DNA from: an uncultured Altererythrobacter sp.
GTDB taxonomy: Bacteria; Pseudomonadota; Alphaproteobacteria; Sphingomonadales; Sphingomonadaceae
Reading direction: 5' to 3'
Length of the DNA: 64,000 bases
Assembly: GCA_946886565.1 (NCBI GenBank)
Contig: CAMPIX010000003.1
Span: 62,001-126,000, forward strand
Below, piece after piece: positions 53,355 through 61,237 of this stretch. Under the pieces are notes generated by a model that saw nothing but the letters and a program-made list of their open reading frames with translations, did no database searches and was not told the origin of the DNA. The position numbers and the translations under genes were made by a program. Each line of letters starts with the position of its first letter. Within the stretch, counting starts at the first letter, position 1.

Positions 53355-54728
53355 ATGCCCGCCACCACCACCGCGATTCCCGACCAGAAGAAGGTCGGGA
53401 TGGTCAGTCTCGGCTGCCCGAAGGCGCTCGTCGACAGCGAGCGGATCCTCACCCGCCTGCGCGCCGACGGCTATGCGATGAGCCCCGACTATGCCGGGGC
53501 CGACGTCGTGCTCGTGAACACTTGCGGCTTCCTCGACAGCGCGAAGGAGGAGAGCCTCGCCGCGATCGGCGAGGCGATCGCAGAGAACGGCCGTGTGATC
53601 GTTACCGGCTGCATGGGCGAGGAAGCCGACGCAATCCGCGCCGCGCATCCGGCCGTGCTCGCGGTCACCGGCGCACACCAGTACGAGCAGGTGGTGGAGG
53701 AAGTGCACCGCGCCGCGCCGCCCTCGCAAGGTCCGTATATCGACCTGATCCCGCAGCCCGACGTCAAGCTGACCCCGCGGCACTACAGCTACCTCAAGAT
53801 TTCGGAGGGCTGCAATCACTCGTGCGCCTTCTGCATCATCCCGCAACTGCGCGGCAAGCTCGCCAGCCGGCGGGTCGATGCGGTGCTGCGCGAAGCGGTG
53901 AAGCTGGTGGCGGCGGGCACGAAAGAACTACTGGTCATCAGCCAGGATACCTCGGCCTACGGCGTCGATATCCGGCACGAGAGCCGCCAATGGCACGGGC
54001 GGGAGGTGCGGGCGCACATGACCCACCTCGCCCGCGAGCTCGGGCAATTGCGCACGCGGGAGGGGGCGCCGCCGTGGGTGCGGCTGCACTACGTCTACCC
54101 CTATCCTCACGTCGATGCGGTGATCCCGCTGATGGCGGAGGGTCTGCTGACGCCCTACCTCGACATCCCGTTCCAGCACGCCGCGCCCAAGGTGCTCAGG
54201 GCGATGAAGCGCCCGGCGAACGAGGCCAAGGTGCTCGAACGGATCAAGCAATGGCGCGCGATCGCGCCCGATCTGACGATCCGCTCCAGCTTCGTGGTCG
54301 GGTTCCCCGGCGAGACCGAAGACGACTTCGCCTATCTGCTCGATTGGCTCGAGGAAGCGCAGCTCGACCGCGTCGGCGCATTCCGCTTCGAACCGGTCGA
54401 AGGCGCCACGGCGAACGCGCTGCCCGATCCGGTGCCCGAGCCGGTCAAGGAAGAGCGATACGCCCGGCTGATGGAAGTGACCGAGCGGATCAGCGCAGCG
54501 AAGCTCGCAGCCAAGGTCGGCCGCACGCTGCCGGTGATCGTCGACGAGGTCGGCGACCCGGATGAGGATGGCGATATCGGCGCCACCGCCCGCAGCCAGG
54601 CCGACGCCCCCGAGATCGACGGCCAGGTCTTTCTGCGCAACGTGGCGGCGGACCTGCAACCGGGTGATGTTATCGACGCACTGATCGAAGACGCCGACGC
54701 GCACGATCTCTACGGCGTGCCCGCCTGA
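53355..54728 (+). CDS. rimO: Ribosomal protein uS12 methylthiotransferase RimO
   Basis: Radical-SAM enzyme that methylthiolates an Asp of ribosomal protein S12, 457 residues. Cys of the MTTase domain lie in [28 protein letters not shown] and [12 protein letters not shown]; the radical-SAM cluster is in [20 protein letters not shown]-terminal TRAM-like domain contains DGQVFLRNV. Standard length. Confidence 0.96.
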   Translation: MPATTTAIPDQKKVGMVSLGCPKALVDSERILTRLRADGYAMSPDYAGADVVLVNTCGFLDSAKEESLAAIGEAIAENGRVIVTGCMGEEADAIRAAHPAVLAVTGAHQYEQVVEEVHRAAPPSQGPYIDLIPQPDVKLTPRHYSYLKISEGCNHSCAFCIIPQLRGKLASRRVDAVLREAVKLVAAGTKELLVISQDTSAYGVDIRHESRQWHGREVRAHMTHLARELGQLRTREGAPPWVRLHYVYPYPHVDAVIPLMAEGLLTPYLDIPFQHAAPKVLRAMKRPANEAKVLERIKQWRAIAPDLTIRSSFVVGFPGETEDDFAYLLDWLEEAQLDRVGAFRFEPVEGATANALPDPVPEPVKEERYARLMEVTERISAAKLAAKVGRTLPVIVDEVGDPDEDGDIGATARSQADAPEIDGQVFLRNVAADLQPGDVIDALIEDADAHDLYGVPA

Positions 54729-54792
54729 TTCGCCCCACCAGGGTGCCCGGCATTCCCTAACCGGATGAGGCCGGTGGAGCGAATGGCTTATT

Positions 54793-54811
54793 GCAACTGA
54801 TTATCATTGAC
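54793..54811 (+). promoter_or_regulatory. Fur box upstream of PepSY/TonB-receptor operon
   Basis: GCAACTGATTATCATTGAC matches 13 of 19 bases of the classical Fur box. It is 31 bp before the PepSY start codon, so iron repression of the operon is likely. Confidence 0.65.
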
Positions 54812-54842
54812 GCACGCGATCTCGCCTCCTAGGCGGCGGGCC

Positions 54843-55997
54843 ATGCGGCGCAGCACGATCCGGGCCTGGTATCTGGTGCACAAGTGGAGCGGCATCGTGC
54901 CCACGCTGTTCCTGCTTATGCTGTGCGTCACCGGGCTGCCGCTGATCTTCCACGACGAGATCGAGGCGCTCGAGGGCGTCGATTACGAGACCGCGCTGCC
55001 CGGCGCGCCCTCCGCCGAGAGCGGGGTGCCGCTCGATACCATGCTCGCCAAGGCGCTCGCCGAGCGCCCGGGCGAAGTGCCGCTGTTCATGGCGTTCAGC
55101 CAGGAAAGCCCGCTGCTCACCGTCACCACCGGCCCCACGCCCGATGCTGCGGGCGAAGACATGACGCTGCTGTTCTTCGACCGCGCGACCGGCGAATCGC
55201 TCGGCCCGGCGCCGGGCGGCGGGGTGATGGACTTCCTGCTCCAGCTCCACACCGACATGTTCCTCGGCCAGCCGGGCATGTGGTTCCTCGGCACGATGGG
55301 TGCGATGATGGTGATCGCGCTGATCTCGGGCACGGTGCTCTACGCGCCGTTCATGCGACGGCTCGCGTTCGGAACGCTGCGGACGGACCGGAGCCGGCGG
55401 GTCGGGCGGCTCGATCAGCACAACCTCGGCGGGATCGTCGTGCTCGGCTGGGCACTGGTGGTTGGCGGCACCGGCATGATCAACGCCTTCGCCGATCCGC
55501 TGGTCGCATCGTGGCGCGAAGGCGAACTCGCCGCGATGACCGAGCAGTACGGCGGAGCGCAGCCGGTCACCCCCGCGGACTACGGCTCGCTCGACGCCGC
55601 GATGGCGCAGGCCAAGGCGCGCCTTCCCGGCCGCAGCCCGCAGTTCATCGGCTTTCCCGGGGGCGATTGGAGCACCGCGCGGCATTATGCCGTGTTCTTT
55701 CAAGGCGACCGCCCGCTGACCGAGCACCTGCTCACCCCGGCGCTGATCGACGCCGAGAGCGGCGCGCTGGTCGATGCGCGCGCGATGCCCGCGCTCAACC
55801 AGGCGCTGATGATGTCGAAGCCGCTGCACTTCGGCGATTACGGCGGCCTGCCGCTCAAGCTGATCTGGGCGCTGCTGACGCTGGCGACGATCTGGGTGCT
55901 GTGGACCGGCGTGCTGCTGTGGTGGCGGCGCACCCCCGGCGAGGTCGAGCGGCGCGTGGCCGAGATCCGCGGCGGGGCGGAGGGGCAATTGGCGTGA
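54843..55997 (+). CDS. PepSY-associated transmembrane protein (siderophore iron reductase type)
   Basis: A 384-residue PepSY_TM-family inner-membrane protein with several helices (IVPTLFLLMLCVTGLPLIF, GTMGAMMVIALISGTVLYAP) and conserved HKWSG and DQHNLGGI segments. Family members such as FsrB- or FoxB-like proteins reduce ferric siderophores in the periplasm. Here it heads a Fur-boxed operon with a small membrane protein and a TonB receptor, which supports that role. The ATG at 54843 is chosen over a TTG at 54807, which overlaps the Fur site. Confidence 0.85.
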   Translation: MRRSTIRAWYLVHKWSGIVPTLFLLMLCVTGLPLIFHDEIEALEGVDYETALPGAPSAESGVPLDTMLAKALAERPGEVPLFMAFSQESPLLTVTTGPTPDAAGEDMTLLFFDRATGESLGPAPGGGVMDFLLQLHTDMFLGQPGMWFLGTMGAMMVIALISGTVLYAPFMRRLAFGTLRTDRSRRVGRLDQHNLGGIVVLGWALVVGGTGMINAFADPLVASWREGELAAMTEQYGGAQPVTPADYGSLDAAMAQAKARLPGRSPQFIGFPGGDWSTARHYAVFFQGDRPLTEHLLTPALIDAESGALVDARAMPALNQALMMSKPLHFGDYGGLPLKLIWALLTLATIWVLWTGVLLWWRRTPGEVERRVAEIRGGAEGQLA

Positions 55998-56218
55998 AGC
56001 CGTTCGCCCCCGCCGGCCGCCGCACCAGGCGCGGGCTCGCGCAGGTCTTCGCGCTGCCTCTGGTGCTGTTCCTCGCCAGTCTCGCCGGGCTCGTCTTCGG
56101 GCTGACCGGCAAGGGCGCGCCCGATGCTGCGGCCTGGCTGCTGCTTTCGCTTCCCCTTCTCGCAGTCCTCGTCGCCTGGCGGCGGCGCGGCCGAATCTAC
56201 AAGCAAAGAAAGACCTGA
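55994..56218 (+). CDS. Small membrane protein of the iron operon (74 aa)
   Basis: A 74-residue protein with two hydrophobic helices (VFALPLVLFLASLAGLVFGL and AAAWLLLSLPLLAVLVAW) and a basic tail. The GTG start overlaps the PepSY stop (GTGA) and the next gene begins 1 nt after its stop, so it is within the operon. It is perhaps a helper subunit of the reductase. I recognise no named family. Confidence 0.75.
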   Translation: MKPFAPAGRRTRRGLAQVFALPLVLFLASLAGLVFGLTGKGAPDAAAWLLLSLPLLAVLVAWRRRGRIYKQRKT

Positions 56219-56219
56219 C

Positions 56220-58358
56220 ATGACGCTTCGCCCCGCCCTTTCGACCTCCGTCTTCGCGCTCGCCGCCGCATCCGCGCCCGCCTTCGCGCAGGACAGCGAG
56301 CCACAAAGCGCCGAAGAGATCGTCGTCACCGCGCAGCGCGAGAACGCGACCGAGGTGGTCAACGGGGGGGACGCGGGTGTGCTCGGCAACAAGAACGCCG
56401 AAGACCTCGCGTTCTCGATACGCAGCTTCGACGAGACGCTGATCCTCAACCAGCAGCCCCTGACGCTGGGCGAAGTGCTCGATAACGATCCGACGGTCCG
56501 CACAACCTACGGCTTCGGCAACGCGGCCGAGCTGTTCGTGATCCGAGGCTTCGCGCTGTTCGGCGACGATGTGGGGATCAACGGGCTTTACGGTGTGGCC
56601 CCGCGGCAGGTGATCGCACCCGAACTATACGACAGCGTACAGGTGCTGAACGGCGCAAGCGCCTTCCTCAACGGCGCGGCGCCGGGCGGCTCGTCACTCG
56701 GCGGGTCGGTGAACCTCAAACTCAAGCGCGCCGGGTTCGACCCGCTGACCCGCGCAACGCTGGGCTATACATCCGACGCCCACTTCGGCGGCAGCTTCGA
56801 TGTCTCCCGCCGCTTCGGCGCGAACGGCGAGTGGGGCCTGCGGGTCAACGGAGCCTACCGCGATGGTCAGGTGGCGGTCGAGCGCGAGGACCGGCGCACG
56901 CAAGTGCTTGGCGGTGCGCTCGACTATAACGGCGGCAATTTCCGCGCCGCGCTCGATCTTGCCTATCAGGAAGTGCGGGTCGATCACTTGCGGCCCAAGG
57001 TAAAGATCGGTGGCCTGTCGGCGATCCCCGCGGTGCCCGAGGCCCACGCGAACTACGCGCAGGATTTCACCTTCACCGAGCTGCGCGACGTGTTCGGCAC
57101 GCTCAGCCTCGAATGGGACGTGGCCGAGAATGCTACGCTCTACGCCAGGGCCGGCGCGCGCGACGGGCGCGAGGACGGCATCTACGGCGGTATCGAGGTG
57201 CTAGACGCCGCGACCGGCGCGGCCAACGGCACCGCGCTGATCGTGCCGCGCACCGACAACAACGAGGCGGCCGAGACGGGCATCCGCATCGAGCTCGGCG
57301 AGAGGGTGACCCACGAGTTCAACTTCGGCGGCAACATCAACTGGCAGACCAACCGCAACGCCTACGACTTCCGCTACGGGCCGGGCTTTGCCGGCTATGC
57401 GACCAACCTCTACGACACGCCGCAAGTGGCGCTGCCGAGCTCGACGCTGGTCGGCGGCGATCTCGACGATCCTTACCCGATCGCCGAGAGCCGGCTGTGG
57501 AGCGCTTTCGCCTCCGACACGATCGGGCTGTGGGACGAGCGCGTGCTGGTCACCGGCGGCCTGCGCCTCCAGACGATCCGCACCGAAGGCTTCAGCTACA
57601 GCGACGGCAGCCGCACGGCATTCTACGACGAGAACGCCGTGACGCCCGTGGTGGGTGTGGTGGTCAAGCCGCTGCGCTTCGTCTCGCTCTATGCCAACCG
57701 GATCGAAGCCTTGCAGCAGGGCGCGGTCGCTCCGCTTGAGGAACAGCTGGTGAACCGCGGCGAAGTCCTCGCGCCGCGCAGGGCGACCCAATACGAGGCG
57801 GGCGCCAAGCTCGCGCTCGGCCGGTTCCTCTACGCCGGGCTCGCATTTTACCAGATCGAGCGGCCGGGTGACGGCACGATCACCGAGCCCGATGGCGCGC
57901 TGCGCTACGGCTATGTCGGCGAGCAGCGCCACCGCGGGATCGAGTTCACCTTGAACGGCGAGCCGGTCGCGGGTCTGCGGCTGATCGCGGGCCTCGCCAC
58001 GATCGACGCCGAGCTCGAAGGCGAGGCCGAAGTCGCGGGCGTGCCGGGCTTCACCGCCAATGCGAACGTCGAATGGGACCTGCCGTTCGTCCCCGGCCTG
58101 ACGCTCACCGGCCGCATGACGCACACCGGCGAGCAGTGGGCCAACGCTGCCAACACGCTGCAGCTCGACGACTGGACCGTGTTCGACCTCGGCGCGCGCT
58201 ACGTCCTCGCGGCGGGCGACACGCCGGTGACACTGCGGCTGACGATCGAAAACGTCGCGAACGAGCGCTACTGGGCCTCGGCCTTCGACGCGTTCGATCC
58301 GGCGCTGCTGCAGGGCCGTCCGCGCACGCTCAACGCGTCGGTCTCGGTCGATTTCTAG
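56220..58358 (+). CDS. TonB-dependent siderophore receptor
   Basis: A 712-residue outer-membrane receptor. It has a signal peptide (MTLRPALSTSVFALAAASAP), TonB-box-like EEIVVTAQRENA and a plug domain with FVIRGFALFGDDVGINGLYG and VLNGASAFLNGAAPGGSSLG. That is the FhuA/FpvA-type siderophore receptor pattern. The barrel ends LNASVSVDF. It is the last gene of the Fur-boxed operon. Its stop shares the CTAG palindrome with the convergent alkB stop. Confidence 0.92.
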   Translation: MTLRPALSTSVFALAAASAPAFAQDSEPQSAEEIVVTAQRENATEVVNGGDAGVLGNKNAEDLAFSIRSFDETLILNQQPLTLGEVLDNDPTVRTTYGFGNAAELFVIRGFALFGDDVGINGLYGVAPRQVIAPELYDSVQVLNGASAFLNGAAPGGSSLGGSVNLKLKRAGFDPLTRATLGYTSDAHFGGSFDVSRRFGANGEWGLRVNGAYRDGQVAVEREDRRTQVLGGALDYNGGNFRAALDLAYQEVRVDHLRPKVKIGGLSAIPAVPEAHANYAQDFTFTELRDVFGTLSLEWDVAENATLYARAGARDGREDGIYGGIEVLDAATGAANGTALIVPRTDNNEAAETGIRIELGERVTHEFNFGGNINWQTNRNAYDFRYGPGFAGYATNLYDTPQVALPSSTLVGGDLDDPYPIAESRLWSAFASDTIGLWDERVLVTGGLRLQTIRTEGFSYSDGSRTAFYDENAVTPVVGVVVKPLRFVSLYANRIEALQQGAVAPLEEQLVNRGEVLAPRRATQYEAGAKLALGRFLYAGLAFYQIERPGDGTITEPDGALRYGYVGEQRHRGIEFTLNGEPVAGLRLIAGLATIDAELEGEAEVAGVPGFTANANVEWDLPFVPGLTLTGRMTHTGEQWANAANTLQLDDWTVFDLGARYVLAAGDTPVTLRLTIENVANERYWASAFDAFDPALLQGRPRTLNASVSVDF

Positions 58359-58918
58359 CGCAGGCTCCGCAGCGTCACCGAGCGGCGCGCGACGGCCACG
58401 GGGGCGATCGAGTGCTCCCAGCCCTCGCGCGCCTCGCCGCTCAGCAGGTAGAGCGAGCGCGGCGGCAGTTCGACGCTGCGGCGCTCGAACCCGGCGCCCG
58501 TACGGCGGCGCAGGCGGAGCACCGCAGGCGCGGAGAGCGAGAGGCCGAGCACCTCGCCGTATTGCGGCCGGTCGCGATGCCAGCCGATCCCCGCGCCGCG
58601 ATCGTAGCGGATCAGCAGCGCCTGGACGTAAGCGGCCGGGTCGCGCCTGACTTGCGGCGCGAGTGCGGCGCGCAAGCGCTCGATCCATTCGGGCAGCGGC
58701 GGCGCTTCGGCGATCCGGCCGCGCTGATAGTCGTAAGCCGATCCGTAATTCGCGGTCAGCCGCTTGCCGCGCCACTGGCCGAACTTGAACGGCTCGAGTG
58801 GCGCAGCGTCGATCCGCGCGGCGATCGCGCGCTCCATCTCAGCGTCGATCGCATCCTCGACGAGCAACAGGCCCGGCACCGCGGGCGCAGGGGCGAAGAG
58901 GTCGATCTGGCTGGCCAT
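58355..58918 (-). CDS. alkB: AlkB-type DNA/RNA dealkylating dioxygenase
   Basis: Fe(II)/2-oxoglutarate dioxygenase that repairs alkylated bases, 187 residues. The iron facial triad is in GIGWHRDRPQYG (HxD) and GWEHSIAPV (distal His), followed by the oxoglutarate-binding Arg pair in ARRSVTLRSLR at the very end. Nucleotide-recognition lid sequence NYGSAYDYQRGR is present. The start codon is 9 nt from the divergent YjbQ start codon. Confidence 0.9.
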   Translation of the reverse strand: MASQIDLFAPAPAVPGLLLVEDAIDAEMERAIAARIDAAPLEPFKFGQWRGKRLTANYGSAYDYQRGRIAEAPPLPEWIERLRAALAPQVRRDPAAYVQALLIRYDRGAGIGWHRDRPQYGEVLGLSLSAPAVLRLRRRTGAGFERRSVELPPRSLYLLSGEAREGWEHSIAPVAVARRSVTLRSLR

Positions 58919-58927
58919 GCGGCCTAT

Positions 58928-59353
58928 ATGGGGGTGATGCCGCACCACGCCACCACGCTCGCTTTCGACACACCGGGGCCGGGACTCACCGAGATCACGG
59001 GCGAAGTCGCCGACTGGCTCGCCTCGACCGGCGTCGGCACAGGGCTGCTGACCGCGTTCTGCCGCCACACCTCCGCCTCGCTGCTGATCAATGAAAACGC
59101 GGCCCCGGCAGTGCGTGGCGACATGCTGCGCTGGCTCGACCGTCTCGCTCCACAGGGCGCGCACTACGCGCACGACGACGAGGGGCCGGACGACATGCCC
59201 GCGCACCTCAAGGCCGCGTTGACCGGCGCGAGCCACTCGATCCCCGTGATCGGCGGCCGCCTCGCGCTCGGCACCTGGCAGGGCCTGTTCCTCGTCGAAC
59301 ACCGGGCTCGCCCCCATCGACGCGAAATCGCGCTGCACCTCGGGGGCGACTAG
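58928..59353 (+). CDS. YjbQ/UPF0047 family protein
   Basis: A 141-residue protein with the UPF0047 layout: GLTEITGEVADWLASTGVGT, the conserved CRHTSASLLINENA and the metal-binding HSIPVIGGRLALGTWQGLF near the end, then VEHRARPHRREI. YjbQ shows weak thiamine-phosphate synthase activity in enterics; the cellular role is unclear. The start is ATG at 58928 or 58937. Confidence 0.88.
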   Translation: MGVMPHHATTLAFDTPGPGLTEITGEVADWLASTGVGTGLLTAFCRHTSASLLINENAAPAVRGDMLRWLDRLAPQGAHYAHDDEGPDDMPAHLKAALTGASHSIPVIGGRLALGTWQGLFLVEHRARPHRREIALHLGGD

Positions 59354-59385
59354 AAACATCCGCGGCGCTCCCGCGTATCCTTGTC

Positions 59386-60183
59386 ATGCCCATTGCAATC
59401 GATCTCGCCTTCGCGTTCCGGATGGAGAACGTGACCGACGTGCTGCTGCAGTTCGAAGCGGCGGTGATCCCCGAGCAGAAGCTGCTCGAAACCGACACCT
59501 GGGTGACGCGCGGCGAGCATTTCGCGCGCATCCCGGCGCAGGATGCGATCGGCGAGCGGGTGTGGATCCGTGCCGAAGGCCGCTACGACGTCAGCTACAA
59601 GGCCCGGGTCGCGGTCGAGCGAATGCCCGCCGAGCTCGGCAAGCTCGAGCACATGCCGCCGCACGACCTGCCGGGCGAAGCGGTGCAATATCTGTTCGAT
59701 TCGCGCTATTGCCCGGCCGACCGCTTCCAGTCGTTCGTCGAGGCCGAGTTCGGCGCGTGCGACGGCGGCGAGCGGATCGTGGCAATCCACGACTGGATTG
59801 CGGGCAATTTCACTTACGAGCCGGGCAGCAGCACCGCCACGACCACCGGACTCGACAGTTTCATCGAGCGGCGCGGGATCTGCCGCGACTTCGCGCACGT
59901 CATGGTCATGCTCGCGCGCGCCTCGGGCATTCCGGCGCGCTTCGTGAGCTGCTTCGCGCCCGACGTCGAACCGCAGGACTTCCACGCGGTAGCCGAGGTG
60001 TTCCTGACCGACCCCACCACGCCCGGCGGCGGCGCATGGTTCCTGGTCGACGCGACCGGGATGGCCAAGCCCGAGGAGATCGTGAAGATCGGCGTCGGGC
60101 GCGACGCGGCGGACGTCAGTTTCATGACCAGCTTCGGGCAGACCGAGTTCATCGAGAAGCGCGTACACGTGACCCGCACGTGA
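59386..60183 (+). CDS. Transglutaminase-like family protein
   Basis: A 265-residue cysteine-protease-fold protein. The transglutaminase triad is readable: Cys in ERRGICRDFAHVMVML, His in QDFHAVAEVFL and Asp in FLVDATGMA. An N-terminal beta domain precedes it, as in the bacterial transglutaminase-like group linked to amide-bond hydrolysis. No signal peptide. The substrate is unknown. Confidence 0.88.
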   Translation: MPIAIDLAFAFRMENVTDVLLQFEAAVIPEQKLLETDTWVTRGEHFARIPAQDAIGERVWIRAEGRYDVSYKARVAVERMPAELGKLEHMPPHDLPGEAVQYLFDSRYCPADRFQSFVEAEFGACDGGERIVAIHDWIAGNFTYEPGSSTATTTGLDSFIERRGICRDFAHVMVMLARASGIPARFVSCFAPDVEPQDFHAVAEVFLTDPTTPGGGAWFLVDATGMAKPEEIVKIGVGRDAADVSFMTSFGQTEFIEKRVHVTRT

Positions 60184-60259
60184 ATATGTATGCGGCGCGT
60201 GGGCATCGCGCCGCGCGGCTGCTAGCACCTCCGGCGAGAGATTGGTGCGGGAGACAGCG

Positions 60260-61237
60260 ATGGAACTGGTGGTGGTGGACATCGGCGGCACGCACGCCCG
60301 GTTCGCGATCGCAACGGTGGCGGACGGCGGCGAAATCGCGCTGAGCGAGCCGGTGACGCTTCACACCGAGGATCACGCCAGCTTCCAGACCGCGTGGGAG
60401 GATTTCCGGGCGCGTCAGGGCGGCACCCTGCCCGACGCGGTGAGCATGGCGATCGCCGGGCCGGTGGGCGGTGAGGTGATCCGCTTCACCAACAACCCGT
60501 GGCTGATCCGCCCCGCGCTGGTCGAACCCAAGCTCGGCGTGTCGCGCTTCACCATCGTCAACGACTTCGAGGCGGTCGCCCACGCAGTGGCACGCGCGCC
60601 CGACGAGCAGTTCATCCACCTGACCGGGCCCGAGGGGCCGCTGCCGCCGACCGGGCGGCTGAGCGTGCTTGGCCCCGGCACCGGGCTCGGCGTGGCGCAC
60701 CTCTACCGCGAGCCCGACGGCAGCTACCGCGTCTCGGCGACCGAGGGCGGGCACGTCGATTTCGCTCCGCTCGACCTGATCGAGGATGCGATCCTCGCCC
60801 GCCTGCGCAAGCGCCACAACCGGGTGTCGGTCGAGCGCGTGGTCGCGGGGCCGGCGATCGTCGACATCTACCAGACGCTCGCCGCGATGGAGAAGCGCCC
60901 CGTGCCCGAAGCCGACGACGTCGAGATCTGGACGAAGGGCACGAGCGGAGAGGACAGCCTCGCCGCCGCTGCGGTCGATCGGTTTTGCCTTTCGCTGGGC
61001 AGCGTGGCGGGCGACATGGCGCTCGCGCACGGCGCCAAGGGCGTGGTGATCGCGGGCGGGCTCGGCTACCGCATCCGCGACACGCTGCTCGCCTCGGGCT
61101 TCGCCGAACGCTTCCGCGCCAAGGGCCGGTTCGAGAGCATGATGGCGGGCATCCCGGTCAAGCTGATCGTGCACCCGCAGCCGGGGCTTTACGGCGCCGC
61201 AGCCGCCTTCGCTTCGCAGCACGGGGGCAGCGCATGA
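60260..61237 (+). CDS. glk: Glucokinase
   Basis: ATP-dependent glucose phosphorylation, 325 residues, E. coli Glk type. Phosphate-1 motif VVDIGGTHARFAIA at the N-terminus, glucose-binding NPWLIRPALV and TIVNDFEAVAHAV, GPGTGLGVAHLY, and GGHVDFAPLDLIE. The ATG at 60260 follows GGGAGA. The stop overlaps the next gene's ATG (ATGA). The pair suggests entry of glucose carbon coupled to anaplerosis. Confidence 0.93.
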   Translation: MELVVVDIGGTHARFAIATVADGGEIALSEPVTLHTEDHASFQTAWEDFRARQGGTLPDAVSMAIAGPVGGEVIRFTNNPWLIRPALVEPKLGVSRFTIVNDFEAVAHAVARAPDEQFIHLTGPEGPLPPTGRLSVLGPGTGLGVAHLYREPDGSYRVSATEGGHVDFAPLDLIEDAILARLRKRHNRVSVERVVAGPAIVDIYQTLAAMEKRPVPEADDVEIWTKGTSGEDSLAAAAVDRFCLSLGSVAGDMALAHGAKGVVIAGGLGYRIRDTLLASGFAERFRAKGRFESMMAGIPVKLIVHPQPGLYGAAAAFASQHGGSA

